Part shown: one piece after another, positions 36,521-43,925 of the stretch
How positions within the stretch are numbered: position 1 is the stretch's first letter
Layout: each line of letters opens with the position of its first letter
NCBI RefSeq assembly: GCF_947500765.1
Contig: NZ_CANMTH010000003.1
Span: 124,001 to 188,000, forward strand
DNA from: an uncultured Formosa sp.
GTDB lineage: Bacteria > Bacteroidota > Bacteroidia > Flavobacteriales > Flavobacteriaceae
Length of the DNA stretch: 64,000 nucleotides
Reading direction: 5' to 3'
The notes under the pieces: model-generated
What the model was told of the DNA's origin: nothing
Database searches by the model: none
What the model saw: the letters and a program-made list of their open reading frames with translations, nothing else
Position numbers and translations under genes: made by a program

Positions 36521-37837
36521 ATGAAACAGGTATTAAGTAGTATCATGTTTTGTATTCCATTTTTAATGTGGAGTCAGAATATGGATAACATTCATATCGA
36601 AGAATATGATTTGTCCAATGGTTTACATGTTATACTTCATAAAGATGTAAACGAACCTAATGTAATTGTAGGAACCAAATATCATGTGGGTTCTAAAAAT
36701 GAAGAAGTGGGCCATACTGGATATGCTCATTTTTTCGAACATCTTTTATTTCACGGCACTAAAAATATACCTCAAGGCGAATTAGAAAATATTATTTTAA
36801 ATGCTGGAGGCTATTGTAATGCGTATACCAATTACGATGTCACGTATTATTATCAGTTATTACCTGCACACGAATTTAAGTTGGGACTTTGGGTCGAATC
36901 CGAGCGCATGTTACACCCTGTAATTACTCAAGAAGGTATAGATCGTGAACGTGAAATTGTAAAGGAAGAAAGACGCATGCGTTACGATAGTAAACCTTTA
37001 GGAAACTCGTATTTTGACATGATGTCTAAACTGTATGCTTTTAATACTTACGGACATAATATGATTGGTTCTATGGAAGATCTTAATAGCGCCTCTAAAG
37101 ATGATTTCGAAGCCTTTTTTAAAACCTATTATGTACCAAATAATGCGTGTTTAGTGGTCTCGGGAAATATAGATGTTGAAGATACAAAAACGTGGATTAG
37201 TTTGTATTTTAAAGATATTCCGAAGGGGGAAAAGATTAGCAGACCTAAAACTTTTGAAAAACCATCCGGAATAGAAAAACATACAGATAAAAGCATAAAA
37301 GGCTTAAAAGACGAGTCGCTATTAATAGGCTATCCGCTCATGGATCAGAGTCATCCAGATGCTCCTGTCATGCAAATACTAACCTCAATTTTATCAGGAA
37401 ATAGTAAGTATTCGTATTTCGAAAATAATTTAAACATCGAAAACGATACTATAATTAAACATATAAAAGCTTCTTCAGATTTTTGGGAAAAAGCAGGAAC
37501 TTTAAGCATTAATGTAACGGTTGCCCATAAGAATAGTGAGACTTACGTCCTAGAAAAAGTAGATAAACAATTAGAGTTGCTAAAAAATACTCCTGTAAAT
37601 CCTATTGTATTGCAACAAGTAAAAAAGCAATTTGAAATGGCTTATGTCGATTACTTTTATCATGCAGAAACCTTTGCGGATAAGGTAACTAATTATTATC
37701 ACACTTATAAAAAAACGTCTGATATTAGAACGCTTTTAGACGATTTTAATAAAGTAACAGCTGATGATATTCAACGCGTTGCCAAAAAATATTTCGATAA
37801 AAATAACCGAATTCTAATTGCGTATCACCCAGAATAA
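36521..37837 (+). CDS. M16 zinc peptidase, catalytic subunit
   Basis: The 438-residue protein has a signal peptide (about residues 1-19) and the inverted zinc motif HFFEHLLFHG (His70, Glu73 catalytic, His74). A downstream acidic cluster in REIVKEERRMR (Glu149/Glu150) supplies the third ligand. M16 peptidases cut peptides and small proteins inside a closed chamber, and periplasmic members work as heterodimers with an inactive partner. The next gene, 9 bases downstream, encodes that partner. Coming after a TonB receptor, it likely digests imported polypeptide or bound cofactor carrier in the periplasm, as FusC does for ferredoxin in Pectobacterium. Confidence 0.9.
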   Translation: MKQVLSSIMFCIPFLMWSQNMDNIHIEEYDLSNGLHVILHKDVNEPNVIVGTKYHVGSKNEEVGHTGYAHFFEHLLFHGTKNIPQGELENIILNAGGYCNAYTNYDVTYYYQLLPAHEFKLGLWVESERMLHPVITQEGIDREREIVKEERRMRYDSKPLGNSYFDMMSKLYAFNTYGHNMIGSMEDLNSASKDDFEAFFKTYYVPNNACLVVSGNIDVEDTKTWISLYFKDIPKGEKISRPKTFEKPSGIEKHTDKSIKGLKDESLLIGYPLMDQSHPDAPVMQILTSILSGNSKYSYFENNLNIENDTIIKHIKASSDFWEKAGTLSINVTVAHKNSETYVLEKVDKQLELLKNTPVNPIVLQQVKKQFEMAYVDYFYHAETFADKVTNYYHTYKKTSDIRTLLDDFNKVTADDIQRVAKKYFDKNNRILIAYHPE

Positions 37838-37846
37838 CTCTTCGTT

Positions 37847-39304
37847 ATGAAAACTATCTATATTTTTATTTTATGCATGTGTTTCAGTATAACTGCTATG
37901 GCTCAAATAGACCGTTCTATGCCACCAGAAGCAAATATACCGACTAAATTAAACGTCGGAAAATTAATTCCGATAACCTTAGACAACGGACTTCGGGTGT
38001 ACTTAGCACCCGTTCAAGATTATCCAAAATTCACCATATCTGTCAATATAGAATTACCAGGATACGACGAAGAAACCAGATTAGCAGAGAAAAATATACT
38101 AAATACAGCCTACGCAAATAAACGTTCAGAAAAATATCCAAATCAGGAAATAGATTCTCTAGTAAACTATTTTGGTGCCATGCTAAATGCCAATATGTAT
38201 GGCGGCACGATTAAAGGGCTGACCCAAGATATAGATCAATTACTAGATATCTATGTAGATGCGTTATTACATCCTGTAATTACTAAAGCGTATATAGACG
38301 AGAAGTATAAATCTGAACTAGAAAAACAAAAACATACAAAAAACAAAAACGTAGAGATAGGTAAACCTATAAAAGAATTTTCTATAGATGCAGTAAAAGA
38401 TTCCTTGCTTTTCGGGCCTAAAAAAGATAGGGTTAAAACAACTAAAACAGCAAAAGCGGAATATAAAGGGGTAACCGTAAAAGACGTTGAAGAGTATAAA
38501 AATGATAGAATTGTATCTAACAATGCCTTAATTGTTGTGGTTGGAAATTTTTCAGAAACAGAATGTAAAACGTTAATGAATCGGTATTTCGGAGCCTGGA
38601 AAACAGGAGAACCTTATGTTAAAGAAAGTCCGATTACCAAGAAAACATCAATCATACAAAGCAGAAAAATTATTGTACATGATGCGCCCAATGCGGTACA
38701 ATCTAAAATAGCCTTTAGCTGGCATTTAGGCGATGCCTATACTTACTTTAATAACGATATTAAACTACAAGTTTTAAACAATATTTTTGGAGAAAGTCAA
38801 CTGTCGTATTTGTATAAAAACTTACGAGAAGATAAAGGCCTTTGTTATTTTATTAGATCCTCTGTTGGTAGTTCTGCAGATGGAGGCGTAGGAGCCGTAT
38901 ATACAAGTGTTAGGACAGCACAAACGGCGTATGCTATAGAAAATATTATCTTAGAAATGTTACGATTACGTAATACTAAAGTGAGTGCATCAGATTTAAA
39001 AATTGCTAAAAATAATTTAATAGGAGATTACACGAGGTCATTAAATCCTATTGCACCTATACCATACATTACGTTTGCAATGCAGAAAGATATTTATAAT
39101 TTACCAGACGATTATTTACAAAGTAAAGTCGAACAATATTACGATGTTACCATAGATGATATTATGGAAATGTCTCAAAAATATATAAACCCTTTTACAT
39201 GTGTGATTACTGTTGAAGGTAAAATTTCTGAATTAAAAGGGACACTAGAACCGTTTGGAGATGTTATGTATTATGATGAACAAGGAAATAAACTGAAACT
39301 TTAG
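37847..39304 (+). CDS. M16 peptidase-like partner subunit, non-catalytic
   Basis: The 485-residue protein has a signal peptide (about residues 1-19, ending AMAQ). It aligns in layout with the preceding M16 enzyme, but where HxxEH should be it reads ILNTAYANKRSEKYP, so the zinc site is absent. The C-terminal substrate-binding R/Y motif of M16B partners is present (YLYKNLREDKGLCYFIRSS). Such subunits position substrate for the active chain. The two genes are nine bases apart and were probably co-selected as a heterodimer. Confidence 0.88.
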   Translation: MKTIYIFILCMCFSITAMAQIDRSMPPEANIPTKLNVGKLIPITLDNGLRVYLAPVQDYPKFTISVNIELPGYDEETRLAEKNILNTAYANKRSEKYPNQEIDSLVNYFGAMLNANMYGGTIKGLTQDIDQLLDIYVDALLHPVITKAYIDEKYKSELEKQKHTKNKNVEIGKPIKEFSIDAVKDSLLFGPKKDRVKTTKTAKAEYKGVTVKDVEEYKNDRIVSNNALIVVVGNFSETECKTLMNRYFGAWKTGEPYVKESPITKKTSIIQSRKIIVHDAPNAVQSKIAFSWHLGDAYTYFNNDIKLQVLNNIFGESQLSYLYKNLREDKGLCYFIRSSVGSSADGGVGAVYTSVRTAQTAYAIENIILEMLRLRNTKVSASDLKIAKNNLIGDYTRSLNPIAPIPYITFAMQKDIYNLPDDYLQSKVEQYYDVTIDDIMEMSQKYINPFTCVITVEGKISELKGTLEPFGDVMYYDEQGNKLKL

Positions 39305-39405
39305 TTTATTTTTTCCAGTCAAGTATCAAACTCGAAATGAAATATTAAACACAAATTAAGGCCATTTAAATTACACAATTTTAATAAGCACATAAATCTA
39401 AATCC

Positions 39406-40293
39406 ATGAAACAGTTAATTTTATTTATAATCCTACTTATAACCTCATTATTAAATGCGGCAAGAGCACAATCTAAGCCCGTGTACCAGCTATTTAAAAG
39501 CGATGGTGAGCTTGCAAATTACGAACAGATGATTACAGATTTATCCCATAGTGATATGGTGTTTTTTGGAGAATATCATACAAATCCTATTTCTCATTGG
39601 ATGCAGTTAGAAGTAAGTAAAAGTTTATTTGCTACAAAAGGCGATGCTTTGTTTTTTGGTGCAGAAATGTTTGAAAGTGGTAATCAATTGGTTTTAAATG
39701 AATATTTAAACGGCGTATATGCTGAAGATAAAATGATTCCGGAAATGACACAAATGTGGGGGAATTATAAAACCGATTATAGACCATTGGTAGAGTTTGC
39801 TAAAGACAAAAAACTTCGATTTATCGCTACTAATATTCCTAGACGTTATGCTTCTATGATTAACAAAAAGGGAATAGACGGATTAAAAGAGTTAAGTCCC
39901 GAGGCTCTAGAATTAATTGGTCCAGATTTAGAAACGTTTTTCGATCCAACGGTTAAAGCGTATGCAGAAATGGCCGACAATATGGGCGGACATGTGCCAC
40001 CAAACATGCTAAATATTCAAATGGCTCAAGCCGCAAAGGATGCAACTATGGCGCATTTCTCTCTTAAAAATTTTGAACAAGGAAACCTTTTACTTCATTT
40101 TGAAGGCTCGTATCATTCAAATTACGAACAAGGCATAATTTGGTGGATTAACAAAATTCAACCCGGTTTAACACTAAAATCTATTACCACAGTTTTAGAG
40201 TCTGAATGGAATGCAATGACCGCTGAACAAAAAGCAACGATTGCCAATTATATTATAGTTGTTGTAGATAATATGACGCAGACCAATTGGTAA
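39406..40293 (+). CDS. ChaN-like haem-binding-type protein
   Basis: The 295-residue protein has a signal peptide (residues 1-22, ending ARAQ) and matches the ChaN/Cofac_haem_bdg_2 family. Seen are DLSHSDMVFFGEYHTNPISH (the first haem-ligand region), FFGAEMFESGNQ, and LEYLNGVYAED- and RPLVEFAKDKKLRFIATNIP-like segments. ChaN of Campylobacter binds a pair of haems and is iron-regulated. Its place after the TonB receptor and M16 pair suggests haem or iron recovered from the imported polypeptide. The 101-base gap to the previous gene leaves room for a separate promoter, though none is clear. Confidence 0.8.
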   Translation: MKQLILFIILLITSLLNAARAQSKPVYQLFKSDGELANYEQMITDLSHSDMVFFGEYHTNPISHWMQLEVSKSLFATKGDALFFGAEMFESGNQLVLNEYLNGVYAEDKMIPEMTQMWGNYKTDYRPLVEFAKDKKLRFIATNIPRRYASMINKKGIDGLKELSPEALELIGPDLETFFDPTVKAYAEMADNMGGHVPPNMLNIQMAQAAKDATMAHFSLKNFEQGNLLLHFEGSYHSNYEQGIIWWINKIQPGLTLKSITTVLESEWNAMTAEQKATIANYIIVVVDNMTQTNW

Positions 40294-40350
40294 TTGTAGT
40301 ACACTTAGCTGCTTTACAATGTTTGATCTTTTAATTAGAGTGAAATAACA

Positions 40351-40370
40351 ATATCACTGAAAACGGTTAG
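40351..40370 (+). promoter_or_regulatory. Shared 20-bp box, copy 1
   Basis: ATATCACTGAAAACGGTTAG is centred 38.5 bases upstream of the end of the -7-like CAACTTTG (40392-40399). It is one of nine similarly placed copies between 40 and 61 kb. Confidence 0.65.
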
Positions 40371-40421
40371 AAAAAACTAAAGGTATTGGTTCAACTTTGT
40401 ATGAAACTAAAATATGCAATT

Positions 40422-41111
40422 ATGGATTTTAAAACAATGTTACAATTACCTGTATTAGGCACTAATGAGGTTATAAATATACTTCAAGAAATAGCAGATA
40501 TAGAACGAAAAGAAGACCGACCTCGTATGCCTAAAGTGACTATTTGTACACATGGAGATAGTGCTTCTGGTTTTTTTGTAAACTATGATTCTGAAAAAAA
40601 AGTGGTTTTATTATGTGATATTTACGATCGCGATGCGCAGTTTCAATATATCGAAGTGCATGCTATCTCTTCCATATCTTTTAGCAATGTAAATAAATAT
40701 GGCTATCTATTATCTGATGGGAAAATTCTTTTTACACCAGATCCTAGTGAAATACCTACCGTACTTCAACTTAAAAAAGATATTAATGCTTTAGAGTTAG
40801 AAGTTAAAGCGGCTTTGGATAAAGAAATAGCTATAGGGTATAAATTCGACGGAACTCCAGAAGATCTTGATAAATTTTATGCTTCAAAAATAATAGTATT
40901 ATTAAAAGAAACGCTTTCTAATATAGCAGCAGATAATTTAGCAAAAGCAGCATTTTCAGAATCTATTTCAACAGTTGAATTCTCTTTAGGTACTGAAAAT
41001 AAATCAAGTTTAGAAAAAGGTGTGGTTTCCCTTACTATCGATACCTCAAAAGGTTTAAAAAGCTTCCCAAAGGCAAAAGGATTACAAGCACAAATAGAAA
41101 AGCAATTGTAA
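40422..41111 (+). CDS. Hypothetical cytoplasmic protein
   Basis: The start is chosen at the ATG at 40422 (MDFKTMLQLP). The predicted transcript start from the -7 element at 40392 is near 40406, which rules out the in-frame ATG at 40401 and the earlier TTG; ATG 40437 remains possible. The 229-residue protein has no signal or membrane segment. Residues 35-105 form a small beta domain (VTICTHGDSASGFFVNYDSE, HAISSISFSNVNKYGYLLSD), and the rest is helical with alternating charge. I do not recognise a family. It is cotranscribed with the TssD-like gene 13 bases downstream and leads a transcript of the shared-box regulon. Confidence 0.65.
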   Translation: MDFKTMLQLPVLGTNEVINILQEIADIERKEDRPRMPKVTICTHGDSASGFFVNYDSEKKVVLLCDIYDRDAQFQYIEVHAISSISFSNVNKYGYLLSDGKILFTPDPSEIPTVLQLKKDINALELEVKAALDKEIAIGYKFDGTPEDLDKFYASKIIVLLKETLSNIAADNLAKAAFSESISTVEFSLGTENKSSLEKGVVSLTIDTSKGLKSFPKAKGLQAQIEKQL

Positions 41112-41124
41112 AAATAAGAATGAT

Positions 41125-41526
41125 ATGAAAGAATTAAATGTAATTCAGCGTATAGAATTAAGAATTAAAAAAGACGAACAAACAGAAGAGCTATTTAAGC
41201 TTTCGCAATGTGATTATAGCTTTTCTTCAACATACTATCCAAACGAAGAACAAGAAAGGGGGGTAGATGTAAATTTATCTGGAGCTATGAGGAACGAGAT
41301 GAGTACGCTGTTTTTAGAATGGTTATCTCATAAACCAGGTGACTGGTCTGGAAGTTTAAAAATTTATTACCAAAACCAAGAACAACCTGTTGTTAGTTTT
41401 GTGTTTGATAATGCTATCATTCATAATTACAGCCAATCATTTTCAGAGAATAATGTGCAGTCTCAAGATTATTACTTTAATGCGATATTAACAGGAGTCG
41501 TTTTAAATGATGTAAAACTAAATTAA
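41125..41526 (+). CDS. TssD/Hcp-like small protein
   Basis: The 133-residue protein has the length and beta layout of Bacteroidota type VI secretion tube proteins. It has a QCDYSFSSTYYPNEEQERG stretch like the N-terminal strand-loop of TssD, LFLEWLSHKPGDWSGSLKIY like the L-x-W / G-x-I-x-F/Y segment, and VVSFVFDNAIIHNYSQSFSE like the A-x-x-x-x-Y-S-x-x-F motif. No other secretion-system component is nearby, so it is an orphan that may have been repurposed. The assignment rests on pattern recall and not on an alignment. It is the last gene of its transcript; two terminators follow. Confidence 0.5.
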   Translation: MKELNVIQRIELRIKKDEQTEELFKLSQCDYSFSSTYYPNEEQERGVDVNLSGAMRNEMSTLFLEWLSHKPGDWSGSLKIYYQNQEQPVVSFVFDNAIIHNYSQSFSENNVQSQDYYFNAILTGVVLNDVKLN

Positions 41527-41548
41527 GCTCACAACCATATTACAATAG

Positions 41549-41585
41549 AAAAAGCCTTTAAGATGCATCTCTTAAAGGCTTTTTT
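41549..41585 (+). terminator. Terminator after the TssD-like gene
   Basis: A 15-bp stem (AAAAAGCCTTTAAGA with TCTTAAAGGCTTTTT) is followed by T residues. Confidence 0.8.
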
Positions 41586-41621
41586 ATGTCAGTTTTAGAA
41601 TGGTTTTAAAACTATTCAGGC

Positions 41622-41662
41622 ATACAAAAAGGGAAAGCGTATTCGGCTTTCCCTTTTTGTAT
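41622..41662. terminator. Second terminator between convergent genes
   Basis: A perfect 17-bp stem (ATACAAAAAGGGAAAGC with GCTTTCCCTTTTTGTAT) has A- and T-runs on both sides, so it can work in both directions. Confidence 0.8.
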
Positions 41663-41691
41663 TAATTATAAGTACTTATAAATGTGTAATA

Positions 41692-42087
41692 CTATAAATT
41701 ATTTTCTAAATATTCACGGATGGTTAAATCTATAAAATAACCACTGTGGTGACCACCCCAACATGCTGTTAAAGAAAATACGCCATCTTCTAATTTTAAT
41801 GCTTTGTTAGCTTCGGCACCTTCATTTGGAATGCAGTATACTTCAATAGAATTTACACTTTCTGCCATAGCTTCTTTTCCCATATCGTCTTTACAAACCA
41901 ATTTAATTCCATCTGTAAGACGTTGTAAACATACACTTGGTACAAATTTTATAAAGTCCATTTCAAAAGTATCCCAGTTAATATTAATTGGTAATTCTTT
42001 ACCTACAATCTCATTAATTTCTTTTTGATACTCTCCTAAATATTGATCTTCTATAGACTTTGCTGCTCTTTTTTCTTGTAATCCCAT
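41692..42087 (-). CDS. Hypothetical protein of the shared-box regulon
   Basis: The 131-residue soluble protein was not recognised. It has a helical N-terminus (residues 1-35), a predicted alpha/beta middle (WDTFEMDFIKFVPSVCLQRLTD), and a beta C-terminus with ACWGGHHSGYFIDLTIREYL. Its own minus-strand promoter has an exact -7 TATCTTTG (42119-42126) with a variant box centred 37.5 bases upstream. This puts it under the same predicted control as its neighbours. The divergent gene is a lipoprotein. No catalytic residues stand out. Confidence 0.6.
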   Translation of the reverse strand: MGLQEKRAAKSIEDQYLGEYQKEINEIVGKELPININWDTFEMDFIKFVPSVCLQRLTDGIKLVCKDDMGKEAMAESVNSIEVYCIPNEGAEANKALKLEDGVFSLTACWGGHHSGYFIDLTIREYLENNL

Positions 42088-42146
42088 GATTTGAGGTTTT
42101 TTTGTTTAATTAATACTTCAAAGATATTAGAACCCATGGGCAGAAA

Positions 42147-42166
42147 AACACCGTCTTTACGGGAAT
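42147..42166 (-). promoter_or_regulatory. Shared 20-bp box, copy 2 (variant)
   Basis: On the minus strand this reads ATTCCCGTAAAGACGGTGTT and contains the inverted repeat CCGT-CTTT-ACGG. It is weaker than the others (about 11 of 20 matches to copy 1) but is correctly spaced, centred 37.5 bases from the end of the minus-strand -7 TATCTTTG (42119-42126). Confidence 0.45.
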
Positions 42167-42172
42167 GTTTAA

Positions 42173-42192
42173 ACTCACGGAATTCAGTGAGT
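42173..42192 (+). promoter_or_regulatory. Shared 20-bp box, copy 3 (near-perfect palindrome)
   Basis: ACTCACGGAATTCAGTGAGT is palindromic except for one pair and shows the dyad nature of the box. It is centred 37.5 bases before the end of the -7-like TACATTTA (42213-42220). Confidence 0.65.
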
Positions 42193-42239
42193 ACTTAACA
42201 TGTATATTGCTATACATTTATATGATAGACAAGAGTATT

Positions 42240-43232
42240 ATGAAAATTACCATTTTATCAGTTATTTGCATATTAATTGTACTGCTTATTGTAGTTGGTT
42301 GTGCAAATTATATTGGGATACCTAAAAAAAAAGCGGCACAAAATTTAGGAGACTATCTGCAAAAAAAATATGATGGCAAACTTGGATTTAGCGATTTAAC
42401 GCTGTTTTTTAACGCGGCAACCATGGATCCTAATATGTATGGTATGCTTATTTATGATAAGGCCATTCCTGAAATAGCATTTTATACGCACCTTAATCTG
42501 AAGCATATATTAGAAAACGACACCCTACCCATGTATCCTACTTCTGATAACATGACTGTAGACGATTTATATAAAAGTGCAGTAGAACAATACGAAACGA
42601 GACAGGCTGTTATAGCCGATTTTAAAACTGAAATTCCTGAAATTACATTTGCGACAGAAACTATTGAACTGAATTTTAATAGCGATTTAAAACCTGAAGT
42701 CTTAGATGATATTGTAACTCGTTTTATAGATCGATTAAATCAATCTTTTGAAGCATTAAATACAGGGTATCAATTTCGTTTACTTATTAAAACAGCGAGT
42801 CATCCCGATGGTTTTATTATAATCCCGTTAGATATTGAAGATAGTAAACGGATTCAGAACCCTATGGTTTTATCTGAAAAGGCAGCGGGATTTGAAAACT
42901 TAAAAACCATGATTTTAAAACATATACATGCTAAATTAGAAACACCATATCCGTATTTTAAAACGACTGAAAATAGCAAAATTTATATGGATAAATCGAC
43001 CTTGTCTAGAGGCGCTTGGATACAATATTTAGAAGATAAACGGATTGTAAATAACGGAAATGGTAAATGGAGAAATCCGCAAACGGGACTTTATGTGGTG
43101 TATTTTGATTTAGATACCAAATTTATCTATCGTGGAGAGTTATTAACCGATGAGAATGATACCACGTCGTACCGTGAAGAACTAAGGCAAATTATAAGCA
43201 CTATAGAAGCCGAGGGCATAAGAACGAAATAA
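42240..43232 (+). CDS. Hypothetical lipoprotein or membrane-anchored protein
   Basis: The ATG at 42240 is chosen because the box/-7 spacing places the transcript start near 42227, downstream of the ATGs at 42165 and 42222. From there the 330-residue product begins MKITILSVICILIVLLIVVG and then CANYIG, which is either a lipobox (VVGC) or a signal anchor. The rest is soluble alpha/beta with no recognised family. Segments such as RGAWIQYLEDKRIVNNGNGKW and GLYVVYFDLDTKFIYRGELL are distinctive. It is monocistronic, ending at the strong terminator at 43249. Confidence 0.65.
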   Translation: MKITILSVICILIVLLIVVGCANYIGIPKKKAAQNLGDYLQKKYDGKLGFSDLTLFFNAATMDPNMYGMLIYDKAIPEIAFYTHLNLKHILENDTLPMYPTSDNMTVDDLYKSAVEQYETRQAVIADFKTEIPEITFATETIELNFNSDLKPEVLDDIVTRFIDRLNQSFEALNTGYQFRLLIKTASHPDGFIIIPLDIEDSKRIQNPMVLSEKAAGFENLKTMILKHIHAKLETPYPYFKTTENSKIYMDKSTLSRGAWIQYLEDKRIVNNGNGKWRNPQTGLYVVYFDLDTKFIYRGELLTDENDTTSYREELRQIISTIEAEGIRTK

Positions 43233-43248
43233 TGAGTTGTATTTAAAT

Positions 43249-43288
43249 AAAAAAGGGTTTTGAATTTTAAAATTCAAAACCCTTTTTT
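43249..43288. terminator. Perfect 40-base palindromic bidirectional terminator
   Basis: A 20-bp stem (AAAAAAGGGTTTTGAATTTT and its exact reverse complement) separates the lipoprotein gene from the convergent response regulator gene, ending both transcripts. Confidence 0.85.
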
Positions 43289-43289
43289 G

Positions 43290-43925
43290 TTAGTCGAACA
43301 AACCAGATTCTATGGCATATTTTACGGCTCCGGTTGTGGTTTTAGAGCCTGTTTTTAAAAGAATATTTTTTCGGTGTGTCTCTACGGTGTTTACCGAAAT
43401 AAATAATTTTTCTGAAATTTCTTTAGAAGTGAGTTCATCTCCTAAAAGCGCTAAAACTTCTTTTTCACGAGGCGATAATTCTATATTTTTATATTTCTTA
43501 CGCTCAAAAACACTTTCCATATAGCGTTGTTTAATCACTTCAGAGAAATATTGTTCATTACCTAAAACCGTACGTACTGCTTTTTGTAATTCCTCTTTAC
43601 TTGTAAATTTAGGAACAAATCCATCCGCACCTTTTTGAATTACTTTGTGCACCGTTCTATGATTATCTAGCATACTCAACATGATGATTTTAACATCACT
43701 ATGTTTTTTCTTAATCTCTGTAAGTAATTCTATACCATCCATTTTAGGCATGCTAATGTCACTTATAATTAAACCAATTTCAAACTGATTAAGTAAGCGA
43801 ACTACTTGCTTTCCCTCGGTGGCTAAATGCACTTCACCAATTTCCTCCATGTCACTTAAAATGGTATTTATACCTTCAAGAAACATTAAATGGTCGTCTG
43901 CTATTATGATGTTTATTTTCTTCAT
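43290..43925 (-). CDS. NarL/LuxR-type response regulator
   Basis: The 211-residue regulator has a receiver domain (acidic pair D10/D11, phospho-acceptor D56 in LIISDISMP, and a K in the final strand region) and a C-terminal LuxR-type helix-turn-helix (ELSPREKEVLALLGDELTSK, then EISEKLFISVNTVETHRKNI). It overlaps the sensor kinase gene by 4 bases (ATGA) and is its certain partner. It is the only DNA-binding regulator in the 24-kb shared-box region, so it is the best candidate to bind the 20-bp dyad boxes. NarL-type dimers bind such inverted repeats. It would then activate its own operon through copy 7. Confidence 0.9.
   Translation of the reverse strand: MKKINIIIADDHLMFLEGINTILSDMEEIGEVHLATEGKQVVRLLNQFEIGLIISDISMPKMDGIELLTEIKKKHSDVKIIMLSMLDNHRTVHKVIQKGADGFVPKFTSKEELQKAVRTVLGNEQYFSEVIKQRYMESVFERKKYKNIELSPREKEVLALLGDELTSKEISEKLFISVNTVETHRKNILLKTGSKTTTGAVKYAIESGLFD

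Noticed and set aside
41125..41526. Complete type VI secretion locus
   Set aside because: Only one tube-like protein is present; sheath, baseplate, ATPase and membrane-complex genes are absent from the window.
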